From: JBGTLU01 sp041743935
GTDB taxonomy: Bacteria; Bacteroidota; Bacteroidia; Sphingobacteriales; Sphingobacteriaceae
Reading direction: 5' to 3'
Assembly: GCA_041743935.1 (NCBI GenBank)
Contig: JBGTLU010000041.1
Location: 1-64,000, forward strand
Length of the DNA stretch: 64,000 nt
Part shown: positions 51,576-60,396 of the stretch, piece by piece
How positions within the stretch are numbered: the stretch's first letter is position 1
Layout: each line of letters starts with the position of its first letter
Translations under genes and position numbers: made by a program
Notes under the pieces: generated by a model
What the model saw: the letters and a program-made list of their open reading frames with translations, nothing else
Told to the model about the DNA's origin: nothing
The model's database searches: none

Positions 51576-53768
51576 ATGTATCGTATAACAAGCCTTATCC
51601 TTTTATTATTAATTGCTGCTACAAGTTTTGCACAAGTATCCGAAAAAAAGAAAATCACGCTAGAAGATATTTGGCGAAATGGAACTTTTAATCCGCGAAC
51701 AGTTTCGGGTTTAAATCCAATGAATGACGGAAAGCATTATGCATCTTATTATACCAATCCTTCCACCCGTAAAACCTATTTATTGCAATATAATTATGCA
51801 ACGGGTGCAGTTACCGATACCATTTTACGTTTCGAAGATTTAGTTTTTAATGGTAAAATGCTTCAGCCTCAGGGCTATAGTTTTAGTGCCGATGAAAAAC
51901 AAATCATGATTATTACAGATCGTGAAGCCATTTATCGCCGTTCATCCAAAGAAAATAATTTCATTTACAACAGAGCCAACAAAACCATATCCGAACTTTC
52001 ATCAAACGGAAAACAATTATTTGCCACTTTCTCGCCAGACGGCAAAAAAGTAGCTTTTGTAAGAGAAAACGATTTATTCATTAAAGATTTAACAAGTAAC
52101 ACCGAACGCAAAATAACAAACGACGGAAAATGGAATTTCATCATCAACGGTGGTGCCGATTGGGTTTACGAAGAAGAATTTAGCTTTGCCCGTGCATTTT
52201 TCTGGTCGCCAGATGGTAAAAAAATAGCTTACTATAAATTTAATGAAGCTAACGTAAAAGAGTTTTCCATGACCATGTATGATGGTTTATATCCATCAGA
52301 ATACAAATTTAAATACCCAAAAGCCGGTGAGGTTAATGCGATAGTAAGTATCCATATTCATAATTTAGAAATGAATACTACCAAAAATGTAAACATCGGT
52401 AGCGAAAAAGACCAATACATACCACGTATTCAGTGGACACAAGACCCTAATATGCTTTGTGTTCAACGCATGAACCGTCATCAAAATAAACTAGAGTATT
52501 TAATTGCTGATGCCAATACTGGAGAAACACGCACGTTACTTACCGAAACAAGCGATACGTACATCGACATAAACGATGATTTAACTTTTCTTGCAGACAA
52601 AAAATCATTCATCATCACCTCAGAAAAAGATGGTTATCAGCACGTGTATCATTATGACTTAAATGGAAAATTAATTAACCAAATAACCAAAGGAAATTGG
52701 GAAGTAAGCAGAGTGTATGGCATCGATGAAAAAAACAAAACCGTTTATTATCAATCTACCGAGTCATCGCCATTACAAAGAGATGTTTACGCTATAGGTT
52801 TCAATGGAAAAAATAAACGAAAATTAAACGCATCTGCTGGTACAAATAATGCTGTTTTTACTGCAGATTACAGCTTTTTTATCAACTACCATACTGCAGT
52901 AGGCTCTCCTACTTATGTGAGTTTGCACGATAATAAAGGAAAAATGATTCGTGTTTTAGAGGACAATACTGCTCTGAAATCTAAGCTCACCGAATATGAT
53001 TTAGGCACAAAAGAATTTTTAACCATCCCAACCATTGGAGGCGTTCAATTAAATGCTTGGATGATAAAACCATCTAATTTTGATCCTAACAAAAAATACC
53101 CTGTTTTCATGTTTGTGTATGGTGGCCCAGGAAGCCAAACCGTAACCGATAGCTGGGGTGGTGCAAACGAATTTTGGTATCATATGCTAGCACAGCAAGG
53201 ATATATTGTGGTTTCTGTAGATAACAGAGGAACGGGTGCAAGAGGTGCTGAATTTAAAAAAATGACCTATTTAGAACTTGGAAAATACGAAACCATTGAT
53301 CAAATAGAAGCAGGTATATGGTTGGCAAACCAGAGTTATGTTGATGCAAATAGGATTGGAATACAAGGATGGAGTTATGGTGGTTACATGTCGTCATTAG
53401 CCATTACAAAAGGTGCCGATGTATTTAAAATGGCCATTGCAGTAGCGCCGGTTACCCATTGGAAATTTTATGACACCATTTATACCGAACGCTTTTTACG
53501 TACTCCACAAGAAAACAAAAGTGGATATGAAGACAACTCCCCTATCAATTTTGTAAATCAACTAAAAGGAAGCTATTTAATTATACACGGTACTGCCGAT
53601 GATAATGTCCATTTCCAAAATGCATCCGAAATGGTAAAAGCATTAGTAAATGCCAATAAAAAATTCGAATCGGCTTTTTATCCCGATAAAAATCATGGAA
53701 TAAGTGGAGGTAATACACGTTTGCAACTTTACGGTCTAATGACCGATTTTATTTTACGTTCCTTGTAA
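51576..53768 (+). CDS. S9 family peptidase, dipeptidyl peptidase IV-like
   Basis: 730 residues with a signal peptide ending near SFAQ. An eight-blade DPP IV propeller (about 50-470) contains WVYEEEFSFARAFFWSPDGKKIAYY, including the double-Glu pair that binds the substrate N-terminus. The alpha/beta hydrolase domain (480-730) has the triad Ser in GWSYGGYMS, Asp in GTADDNVHF and His in KNHGISGG. It cleaves X-Pro or X-Ala dipeptides from peptides in the periplasm. The peptide transporter 111 bases downstream could import products; that is an inference. Confidence 0.95.
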   Translation: MYRITSLILLLLIAATSFAQVSEKKKITLEDIWRNGTFNPRTVSGLNPMNDGKHYASYYTNPSTRKTYLLQYNYATGAVTDTILRFEDLVFNGKMLQPQGYSFSADEKQIMIITDREAIYRRSSKENNFIYNRANKTISELSSNGKQLFATFSPDGKKVAFVRENDLFIKDLTSNTERKITNDGKWNFIINGGADWVYEEEFSFARAFFWSPDGKKIAYYKFNEANVKEFSMTMYDGLYPSEYKFKYPKAGEVNAIVSIHIHNLEMNTTKNVNIGSEKDQYIPRIQWTQDPNMLCVQRMNRHQNKLEYLIADANTGETRTLLTETSDTYIDINDDLTFLADKKSFIITSEKDGYQHVYHYDLNGKLINQITKGNWEVSRVYGIDEKNKTVYYQSTESSPLQRDVYAIGFNGKNKRKLNASAGTNNAVFTADYSFFINYHTAVGSPTYVSLHDNKGKMIRVLEDNTALKSKLTEYDLGTKEFLTIPTIGGVQLNAWMIKPSNFDPNKKYPVFMFVYGGPGSQTVTDSWGGANEFWYHMLAQQGYIVVSVDNRGTGARGAEFKKMTYLELGKYETIDQIEAGIWLANQSYVDANRIGIQGWSYGGYMSSLAITKGADVFKMAIAVAPVTHWKFYDTIYTERFLRTPQENKSGYEDNSPINFVNQLKGSYLIIHGTADDNVHFQNASEMVKALVNANKKFESAFYPDKNHGISGGNTRLQLYGLMTDFILRSL

Positions 53769-53808
53769 GTTGGATATTAGATCTTAGAATCAGGATAGTA
53801 GATGAATA
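53766..53808 (+). repeat. 3'-flanking repeat after the DPP IV-like gene
   Basis: AGTTGGATATTAGATCTTAGAATCAGGATAGTAGATGAATAAA lies directly after the stop and repeats the GATATTAGA/TTAGA theme. Confidence 0.45.
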
Positions 53809-53879
53809 AATAAAACATTAATAGCCATAATTAAGAATAATTGTCATCAATAAATAAACCTTAATCCAAACAACTAAAA

Positions 53880-55409
53880 ATGGATAGTTCACAAAAGACC
53901 GTTATTGGTCACCCTGCAGGACTCTTTGTTCTGTTTTTCACAGAAATGTGGGAGCGTTTTAGCTATTATGGCATGCGCGCCATCTTTGTTTTATTTCTAA
54001 TCAGCGAAATTACAACCGGTGGTTGGGGCTGGGAACGAGCGGATGCATTAAAACTATATGGTTTATATACCGGATTAGTTTACGTAACTCCTATCATTGG
54101 CGGCTATCTGGCCGATAAATTAATTGGCTTTAGATGGGCAGTTATTTTAGGCGCATTTTTAATGACACTAGGGCACGTTTCTCTGGCACTAGAAACCGAA
54201 ATGTTTTTTTACATAGGTATTGGTTTGCTTATTTTAGGTAATGGAGCGTTTAAACCCAATATCTCATCTTTAGTAGGTGGACTTTATCCAAGAAACTCTG
54301 AAAAGAAAGATGCAGCATACACTATTTTCTATATGGGTATTAATGCAGGCGCATTCTTTGGTATTTTAATGTGTGGATACATTGGTGAAAAAATTGGTTG
54401 GAGTTATGGTTTCGGTTTAGCAGGTATTTTCATGTTTTTAGGCATGTTGATGTTTGTTTATGGGCAAAGTATTTTTGGTAAAGTTGGGCTCAGTCCAGCT
54501 AAAGCCGGTTTAATAGAAAAAACAGCCGAAGAAATAGAAGAAGATAAAACACCGGCAAACGTAGTAAAAGACCGTTTAATTGTAATTGGCGTATTATCCT
54601 TCTTTACCATCTTTTTCTGGATGGCATTTGAACAAGCTGGAGGTAGTATGACCATTTTTGCAAAAGATTATACTAACCGGGTTTTAGAAGGCAATGCAGC
54701 TAATATATTTAATGTTGTAAACACCCTTCTAACCATTGTTCCACTAGCCATTGTTACGTATGTCTTGTTCTTGCTTTGTAAACAAGTATTTGCAGCTTAC
54801 AAATTAAGCATGATGTTCATCATTTTAAGCTTTGTTATCGTTTGGGGTATTGCATTATGGATGCTCGGACGTGAGTTCCAGGCAGAAGTTACAGAAGTAC
54901 CTGCCTCTTGGTTTGGTATTTTAAATTCCTTTTTCATTATCTCTTTTGCTCCATTATTCTCTAAACTTTGGGAAAATTATCCAAAAATATCTGGCCCTGT
55001 AAAATTTGCATCCGGTTTACTATTGATGGGTTTTGGTTTTGCTGTACTTGCTTTTGGAGGGATAACTATAGAGCAAGGCGCACAAGTTGCTTCCGTTAGC
55101 ATGGTATGGTTAATTTTAGCTTATCTATTCCACACTTTAGGAGAATTATGTATCTCGCCAGTAGGTTTATCTTACGTGAGTAAGCTTGCACCAGCACGAT
55201 TCTTAGGATTAATGTTTGGAGTTTGGTTCGGAGCGGTAGCTATTGCAAATTACTCTGCTCAATGGACAGCAAGTTATATCGATCAAATATCAGCAGCATA
55301 TTCCATTTCTGTTTTCTTCCTCATATTTACGGTTGTTCCCGGAATTGCAGGATTAATAATGCTTTTATTGAATAAGAAACTTAAACGAATGATGCACGGC
55401 ATCGAATAA
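53880..55409 (+). CDS. POT family proton-dependent di/tripeptide transporter
   Basis: 509 residues, about 12-14 membrane helices. EMWERFSYYGMRAIFVLF (ExxERFxYYG) is the POT signature in TM1; GAFKPNISSLVGGLY and FYMGINAGAFFG are further family motifs. It imports di- and tripeptides with protons. Placed just downstream of a DPP IV-like peptidase, a coupled peptide-uptake role is plausible but not proven. It is followed by a terminator. Confidence 0.95.
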   Translation: MDSSQKTVIGHPAGLFVLFFTEMWERFSYYGMRAIFVLFLISEITTGGWGWERADALKLYGLYTGLVYVTPIIGGYLADKLIGFRWAVILGAFLMTLGHVSLALETEMFFYIGIGLLILGNGAFKPNISSLVGGLYPRNSEKKDAAYTIFYMGINAGAFFGILMCGYIGEKIGWSYGFGLAGIFMFLGMLMFVYGQSIFGKVGLSPAKAGLIEKTAEEIEEDKTPANVVKDRLIVIGVLSFFTIFFWMAFEQAGGSMTIFAKDYTNRVLEGNAANIFNVVNTLLTIVPLAIVTYVLFLLCKQVFAAYKLSMMFIILSFVIVWGIALWMLGREFQAEVTEVPASWFGILNSFFIISFAPLFSKLWENYPKISGPVKFASGLLLMGFGFAVLAFGGITIEQGAQVASVSMVWLILAYLFHTLGELCISPVGLSYVSKLAPARFLGLMFGVWFGAVAIANYSAQWTASYIDQISAAYSISVFFLIFTVVPGIAGLIMLLLNKKLKRMMHGIE

Positions 55410-55426
55410 ATATATTCCTGTTAAAA

Positions 55427-55461
55427 ATCCCTCCTTTCTAATAGATTGGAGGGGTTTTTTA
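55427..55461 (+). terminator. Terminator after the POT transporter gene
   Basis: AATCCCTCC and GGAGGGGTT form a 9-base stem (one G-U) followed by a T-run. Confidence 0.88.
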
Positions 55462-55527
55462 TGGCTCTTTCTACTCTAATTTATCATTCAGTATTGAAAG
55501 TAAACACGTATTTTCGTGGACCCTATT

Positions 55528-56280
55528 ATGAGCAGCTTAGTTATCATACCTACGTACAATGAAAAAGAAAACATCGAGAAAATTATTCGTAAAGTATTTT
55601 CTTTAGAGCAAGGTTTTCATGTTTTAGTGGTGGATGATGGCTCACCAGATGGTACTGCTAGCATAGTATCCGAATTAAAAAAAGAATTTATTAGTCAACT
55701 TTTTCTCGAAAATAGAATCGGAAAATTAGGCTTAGGTACTGCCTATATTCATGGGTTTAACTGGGCACTTAAAAATGGTTATGAGTTTATCTTTGAGATG
55801 GATGCCGATTTCTCTCATAATCCCGAAGATTTAATTCGCCTAAGAACTGCCTGCGAAGAAGGAGCTGATTTAAGCATTGGTTCTAGGTATATCAAAGGAG
55901 TAAACGTGGTAAACTGGCCCATGGGCAGAGTTCTCATGTCGTATTTTGCCTCCATGTACGTACGTTTGGTAACCGGAATTGCAATACGAGATGCTACGGC
56001 AGGATTTAAATGTTACCGCCGCATTGTTTTAGAAACCATCCAATTAAATAAAATAAAGTTTGTGGGGTATGCTTTCCAGATCGAAATGAAATTTACTGCC
56101 ATAAAACATGGTTTTAATGTAGTAGAAATTCCAATCATTTTTACCGATCGTAGCGAAGGAACCTCCAAAATGAACAAAGGTATTTTTTGGGAAGGAATTG
56201 TTGGTGTACTAAAAATGAAAATAAACAGCTGGTTTAAAACCTATCCAAAACCTACGAAAGTAAACGACGGTGGTAATTAA
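55528..56280 (+). CDS. Polyprenol monophosphomannose synthase (GT2)
   Basis: 250 residues from the ATG at 55528; a GTG four codons earlier is less likely. LVIIPTYNEKENIEKII, VVDDGSPDGTA and MDADFSHNP (DxD) are the GT2 dolichol-phosphate mannose synthase signatures. RDATAGFKCYRR, GYAFQIEMKF and IIFTDRSEGTSKM are also specific to this group. It makes polyprenyl-phosphate mannose on the cytoplasmic side, a donor for GT-C enzymes such as the product of the 28378 gene. Glucose or another sugar is possible. Its 3' end overlaps the convergent DinB-like gene by 29 bases. Confidence 0.9.
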   Translation: MSSLVIIPTYNEKENIEKIIRKVFSLEQGFHVLVVDDGSPDGTASIVSELKKEFISQLFLENRIGKLGLGTAYIHGFNWALKNGYEFIFEMDADFSHNPEDLIRLRTACEEGADLSIGSRYIKGVNVVNWPMGRVLMSYFASMYVRLVTGIAIRDATAGFKCYRRIVLETIQLNKIKFVGYAFQIEMKFTAIKHGFNVVEIPIIFTDRSEGTSKMNKGIFWEGIVGVLKMKINSWFKTYPKPTKVNDGGN

Positions 56281-56698
56281 TTTGCCCTAAATGATACGAC
56301 AAGTGAATGGCCAAATGCGTTAGAAAAAAGGCTGTAGTCATTTCTTTATCTCCGAGCACTTTTATTGGATATATCATTGCAAAATCTTTATCCACATACT
56401 TACCCAGCGTTTCTTTAATTTCTTCAATTAAATTCTTTAACTCAGTAATTATTTCCTGTCGTGGAATATTATTTCGTGTAAATTCTAACTCTCTAAACCT
56501 AACATAACCCGTACCTCCCATTACAGCACCTATAAAATATTTTAAATTACCAATGAGGTGTAAAGCCAAATTTCCGGCAGAATTGTTTATCCCATCAGCG
56601 CTCTCCCAAAGTGTCTTTTCATGCTTATATTGGTTTAACTCTTCTATTACTTTTTGTAGCTCACGCTCATAAATTTCAATTAGCACCAGTTTAATCAT
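56252..56698 (-). CDS. DinB-like (DUF1572) protein
   Basis: A 148-residue helical protein. Histidines at about H46 (ALHLIG), H128 (LTHLAIHLSYHLGQINYHRRLL) and neighbours are spaced as in DinB/YfiT four-helix metal-binding folds. DUF1572 members are of unknown function, often linked to thiol-dependent chemistry or stress. It is convergent with and overlaps the mannose synthase gene, and divergent from ruvB. Confidence 0.8.
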   Translation of the reverse strand: MIKLVLIEIYERELQKVIEELNQYKHEKTLWESADGINNSAGNLALHLIGNLKYFIGAVMGGTGYVRFRELEFTRNNIPRQEIITELKNLIEEIKETLGKYVDKDFAMIYPIKVLGDKEMTTAFFLTHLAIHLSYHLGQINYHRRLLS

Positions 56699-56707
56699 AG
56701 CTTTTCT

Positions 56708-56715
56708 TATTTTTG
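56708..56715 (+). promoter_or_regulatory. -7 box of the ruvB promoter (TATTTTTG)
   Basis: An exact TAnnTTTG match 22 bases before the ruvB ATG. Confidence 0.55.
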
Positions 56716-56737
56716 ATAAAATTAAGGATTATTCTTC

Positions 56738-57763
56738 ATGATAAACCCCCTTTTAGACCCTTCCGAAGATAATTTAAGTAATGCCGACAAAGAGATCGAA
56801 AAAGTTCTCAGACCCTCAAATTTCGAAGATTTTACCGGACAACACAAAGTAATAGAAAACCTAAAAGTTTTTGTGCAAGCTGCACGACAAAGAGGCGAAG
56901 CGTTAGATCATGTATTGTTACACGGCCCCCCAGGATTAGGTAAGACCACTTTATCTCATATTATAGCCAATGAAATGGGGGTAAATATTCGAATTACTTC
57001 TGGGCCAGTACTAGATAAACCAGGTGATTTAGCCGGGTTATTAACTAATCTAGAAGAAGGAGATATTTTATTTATTGATGAAATACATCGATTAAGCCCT
57101 GTAGTGGAAGAATATTTATATTCTGCTATGGAAGATTATAAAATTGATATCATGTTAGAAACTGGACCTAATGCTCGTTCGGTACAAATTTCTATCCATC
57201 CGTTTACTTTAATTGGAGCCACTACCCGCTCTGGATTATTAACTGCTCCTTTGCGCGCTCGTTTTGGAATAAACTCAAGATTACAATATTATGATTCTAC
57301 TTTATTAACTACCATCGTTCTTCGTTCGGCTAGTATATTGAGAACTCCTATAAGTGATGAAGGTGCCTACGAAATTGCTCGCAGAAGTCGCGGAACTCCT
57401 AGAATTGCCAATGCCTTATTGCGCAGAACCCGCGATTTTGCACAAATAAAAGGAAATGGCTCTATCGATACAGAAATTGCAAACTATTCTTTAAATGCAT
57501 TAAATGTAGATGAAAATGGATTAGACGAAATGGATAATAAAATTTTATCTACCATAATTGATAAATTTAAAGGCGGCCCTGTTGGTTTAAAAACCATTGC
57601 TACTGCAGTTGGCGAAGATGAAGGAACCATTGAAGAAGTTTACGAGCCCTTTTTAATACAAGAGGGATACATCATGCGAACCTCCAGAGGTAGAGAAGTA
57701 ACAGAAGCTGCATATAAACATTTAAAAAGATTACAACCTAATAAGCCAGGGTCGTTGTTTTGA
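56738..57763 (+). CDS. ruvB: Holliday junction branch migration helicase RuvB
   Basis: A 341-residue AAA+ motor of RuvAB. LLHGPPGLGKTTLSHIIANEM is the P-loop region, FIDEIHRLSPVVEEYLY the Walker B, and IGATTRSGLLTAPLRARFG sensor 1; the winged-helix end RTSRGREVTEAAYKHL is intact. It heads an operon with queG three bases downstream. Confidence 0.98.
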   Translation: MINPLLDPSEDNLSNADKEIEKVLRPSNFEDFTGQHKVIENLKVFVQAARQRGEALDHVLLHGPPGLGKTTLSHIIANEMGVNIRITSGPVLDKPGDLAGLLTNLEEGDILFIDEIHRLSPVVEEYLYSAMEDYKIDIMLETGPNARSVQISIHPFTLIGATTRSGLLTAPLRARFGINSRLQYYDSTLLTTIVLRSASILRTPISDEGAYEIARRSRGTPRIANALLRRTRDFAQIKGNGSIDTEIANYSLNALNVDENGLDEMDNKILSTIIDKFKGGPVGLKTIATAVGEDEGTIEEVYEPFLIQEGYIMRTSRGREVTEAAYKHLKRLQPNKPGSLF

Positions 57764-57766
57764 TGT

Positions 57767-58699
57767 ATGCAAAATAAATCGCACATCTCTAAACTAATAA
57801 AAGCCGAAGCCTTGCGCCTCGGTTTTCTGTTTTGTGGCATTGCCAAAGCCGAATTTCTAGAAGAAGAGGCTCCAAGACTTGAGAATTGGTTAAAGGAAAA
57901 TAAGCATGGCGAAATGCAATACATGGAAAACTATTTTGATAAACGACTTGATCCACGAAAGTTGGTGGATGGTGCCAAATCTGTCATATCTCTCTCACTA
58001 AATTATTTTACTGAACATAATCAATCGGATAAGGAAGCCCCAAAAATATCTAAATATGCTTATGGAACTGACTATCATTTCGTTCTAAAAAAGAAATTAA
58101 AAGAGTTATTGCATTTTATACAAACCGAAATTGGAGAAGTAAACGGAAGAGCATTTGTAGATTCTGCCCCCGTTATGGATAAGGTTTGGGCCAAAAAAAG
58201 TGGGTTAGGTTGGATAGGTAAACACAGTAATTTATTGAGCAAGCAAACTGGTTCGTATTATTTTTTGGCAGAATTAATTGTAGATATCGAATTGGAATAT
58301 GACCACCCCGTAGCAGATCATTGTGGCACTTGTACTCAATGTATAGATGCTTGCCCAACAGAAGCCATTGTTGCTCCGTATGTAGTGGATGGTAGCAAAT
58401 GTATTTCATACCTCACCATCGAACTTAAAAATAATATCCCGAGCGAGTTTGCTGGTAAAATGGATAATTGGATGTTTGGATGTGATGTTTGTCAGGATGT
58501 ATGCCCTTGGAATAAATTTTCACTCCCACATACAGAACCTGCTTTTAGTCCAAATCCTGAGTTATTGACCATGAATAAAAAAGAATGGGAAGAAATTACA
58601 GAAGATATTTTTCAGGAAATTTTTAAAAACTCAGCAGTAAAACGAACAAAGTTTAGTGGGATCAAAAGGAATATTGCTTTTTTAGATACTAGATGTTAG
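57767..58699 (+). CDS. queG: tRNA epoxyqueuosine reductase QueG
   Basis: 310 residues. It reduces epoxyqueuosine to queuosine in tRNA using cobalamin and two [4Fe-4S] clusters. Cluster motifs are CGTCTQCIDACP and CDVCQDVCPWN; MQYMENYFDKRLDPRKLVDGAKSVI is the N-terminal signature. It lies 3 bases after ruvB. The final residues (DTRC) are coded by the first unit of the repeat that follows, so the natural C-terminus may have been replaced or trimmed. Confidence 0.96.
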   Translation: MQNKSHISKLIKAEALRLGFLFCGIAKAEFLEEEAPRLENWLKENKHGEMQYMENYFDKRLDPRKLVDGAKSVISLSLNYFTEHNQSDKEAPKISKYAYGTDYHFVLKKKLKELLHFIQTEIGEVNGRAFVDSAPVMDKVWAKKSGLGWIGKHSNLLSKQTGSYYFLAELIVDIELEYDHPVADHCGTCTQCIDACPTEAIVAPYVVDGSKCISYLTIELKNNIPSEFAGKMDNWMFGCDVCQDVCPWNKFSLPHTEPAFSPNPELLTMNKKEWEEITEDIFQEIFKNSAVKRTKFSGIKRNIAFLDTRC

Positions 58700-58857
58700 A
58701 TTTTAGTTGTTGGTTATTGGTTGTTTATTGTTAGAAAATAGATATCAGATTCTAGATATTAGATTTTAGATATTTTCTATGATATATTACTTTTAACTTT
58801 ATACCCTATATCTTATTACTTATTACTATATCACTAGTCAATTTATCACTCTAAATC
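58685..58857. repeat. Long degenerate repeat between convergent queG and exonuclease genes
   Basis: About 170 bases. The queG side carries plus-sense TTAGATACTAGATGTTAGATTTTAG units, then GTTGTTGGTTATTGGTTG, then AGATATTAGATTTTAGATAT. The exonuclease side carries minus-sense GTGATAAATTGACTAGTGATATAGTAATAAG. It appears as two opposed stop-associated repeats that meet in the middle. It is the longest example in the window. Confidence 0.6.
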
Positions 58858-59664
58858 TTACTTCCCAAAACTCCTCAATCGTATTTCGGTTAATTTCTTT
58901 TTGGTATACTGAGGAAAATCGCCATTCATCATCCAATCATAATAACTAGGTTCTTGTCTAAAAATATCCTCAACCGGTTTTCCTTTGTGTTTCCCAAAAT
59001 TAAACACTTCTTTTCCTTGCTCATTGTAAATCATTCGGCCGGCAAAATCTACGTTTCTGTTGTAGTTTGTGAAAGTATGTAAAGCTTCTACGTCATTTTT
59101 CACGGGTTTGTAGCGTTTTCCCTTTTTATCTTCCCACTCTACCCCATCGTATTTATCTAATTGCGATAAAAAAACTTCGTATGTTGCTCTGGTATCGGCT
59201 TCTGCAGAATGTGCATTCTCCAAATCTTTTGCGCAATAGAATTTGTAAGCGGCTTTCAGAGTTCTTTGTTCCATTTGATGGAAAATATTTTGTACATCTA
59301 CGAACTTGCGTTTATCAATATCAAAATCAACTCCTACACGTAAGAATTCTTCCATCAGTATAGGAATATCAAACTTTATGGAATTATATCCAGCTAAATC
59401 ACTGTTATCGAAAAAAGCAATTAGCTCAGAAGCACCACTTTTAAATGTGGCTTTATCAGCAACATCTTCGTCATAAATACCATGAATTAGAGAAGATTCA
59501 ATCGGGATTGGCATTTCTGGATTGTATCGCTGGGTAAAAACATGTTCAGTTTGGTCTGGCATTACTTTCAAAACAGAAATCTCTACAATTCTATCTAATG
59601 CTACATTTACACCAGTAGTTTCTAAATCAAAAAATGCTAATGGTCTTTTAAGGTTGATTTTCAT
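58858..59664 (-). CDS. DEDDh 3'-5' exonuclease (DnaQ-like)
   Basis: 268 residues. Residues ~8-175 are a DnaQ-type nuclease: FDLETTG (D, E), GYNSIKFDIPIL (D) and HSAEADTRAT (H, D). The C-terminal part (VFNFGKHKGKPVEDIFRQEPSYYDWMMNGDFPQYTK) is a DUF3820-like module found in exodeoxyribonuclease X-type proteins. It is too short and differently tailed for a bona fide PolIII epsilon, so a repair or trimming exonuclease is more likely. It is a single gene. Confidence 0.88.
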   Translation of the reverse strand: MKINLKRPLAFFDLETTGVNVALDRIVEISVLKVMPDQTEHVFTQRYNPEMPIPIESSLIHGIYDEDVADKATFKSGASELIAFFDNSDLAGYNSIKFDIPILMEEFLRVGVDFDIDKRKFVDVQNIFHQMEQRTLKAAYKFYCAKDLENAHSAEADTRATYEVFLSQLDKYDGVEWEDKKGKRYKPVKNDVEALHTFTNYNRNVDFAGRMIYNEQGKEVFNFGKHKGKPVEDIFRQEPSYYDWMMNGDFPQYTKKKLTEIRLRSFGK

Positions 59665-59730
59665 GAGGCAAAAATTAATACGATTTTATAAAAACCGGGT
59701 GAGAGAATAACATCTATCAAAGCTAAAAAA

Positions 59731-59760
59731 ATAAAGGGCATCTGAGTTTCAGATGCCCTT
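59731..59760 (-). terminator. Terminator after the thioredoxin-fold gene pair
   Basis: AAGGGCATCTG/CAGATGCCCTT stem with a 5-base loop; on the minus strand it is followed by TATTTTTTT. Confidence 0.88.
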
Positions 59761-59784
59761 CTAAATTCATTAAACTTTAAATAA

Positions 59785-60393
59785 TTAGTTAGATTGTTTT
59801 TTCCATTTGATGGTACAACCTACTGCTTTTGTAAAATTATTTGTTGGCTTTTTACCGGCTAATAAATCATTAACGGCAGCTTCAACATATTTTTCTTTGT
59901 TTGGATTTTTGTTATCTGTGTCGTTATCAATGGAACCAATATACACCACTTCCATCCCTTTTGCTGTTTTCTGTACAATATACATGTGTGGAGTGCGAGT
60001 TGCACCATAAGCTTTGGCTATAGCCTGACTCTCGTCATGTAGATACGGAAAAGTGAATCCTTTATCTTTTGCACGCACTTTCATATTATCATATGAATCT
60101 GCAGGATATGCAACAGCATCATTTGGGTTGATAGCGATTACTGGATAACCTTTAGATTTATATTTTTTGTCTAACTCCACTAAACGATCTTCATAAGCAA
60201 CCGAATACGGGCAATGGTTACAAGTAAAGGTAATGATGAAACCTTTGGCATCTTTATAATCTGCCATGGATACCATTTTACCATCCACATTTTTTAATTT
60301 AAAATCGGCAGCAATATCACCTACCTGATACCCTTGTGCTAATACTATAGTGGCAGCAAAAGCAAAAACCAATGTTAAAATGTACTTTCTCAT
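59785..60393 (-). CDS. Periplasmic thioredoxin-family (redoxin) protein
   Basis: 202 residues with a signal peptide ending near VLAQ. It has an AhpC/TSA-type fold with the redox pair C58-N-H-C61 in FTCNHCPYSVAYEDR and a cis-Pro loop in ATRTPHMYIV. A lone Cys lies near the C-terminus (AVGCTIKWK). It is probably a peroxiredoxin-like or thiol-reducing protein in the periplasm. It is translated 3 bases after the TlpA-like gene, and the two may form a redox relay. Confidence 0.88.
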   Translation of the reverse strand: MRKYILTLVFAFAATIVLAQGYQVGDIAADFKLKNVDGKMVSMADYKDAKGFIITFTCNHCPYSVAYEDRLVELDKKYKSKGYPVIAINPNDAVAYPADSYDNMKVRAKDKGFTFPYLHDESQAIAKAYGATRTPHMYIVQKTAKGMEVVYIGSIDNDTDNKNPNKEKYVEAAVNDLLAGKKPTNNFTKAVGCTIKWKKQSN

Positions 60394-60396
60394 GTT

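Noticed and set aside
58685..58857. CRISPR-like or tandem repeat array between queG and the exonuclease gene
   Set aside because: Units vary in length and sequence with no spacers of constant size, so it is not a CRISPR array; it is listed as degenerate repeat DNA instead.
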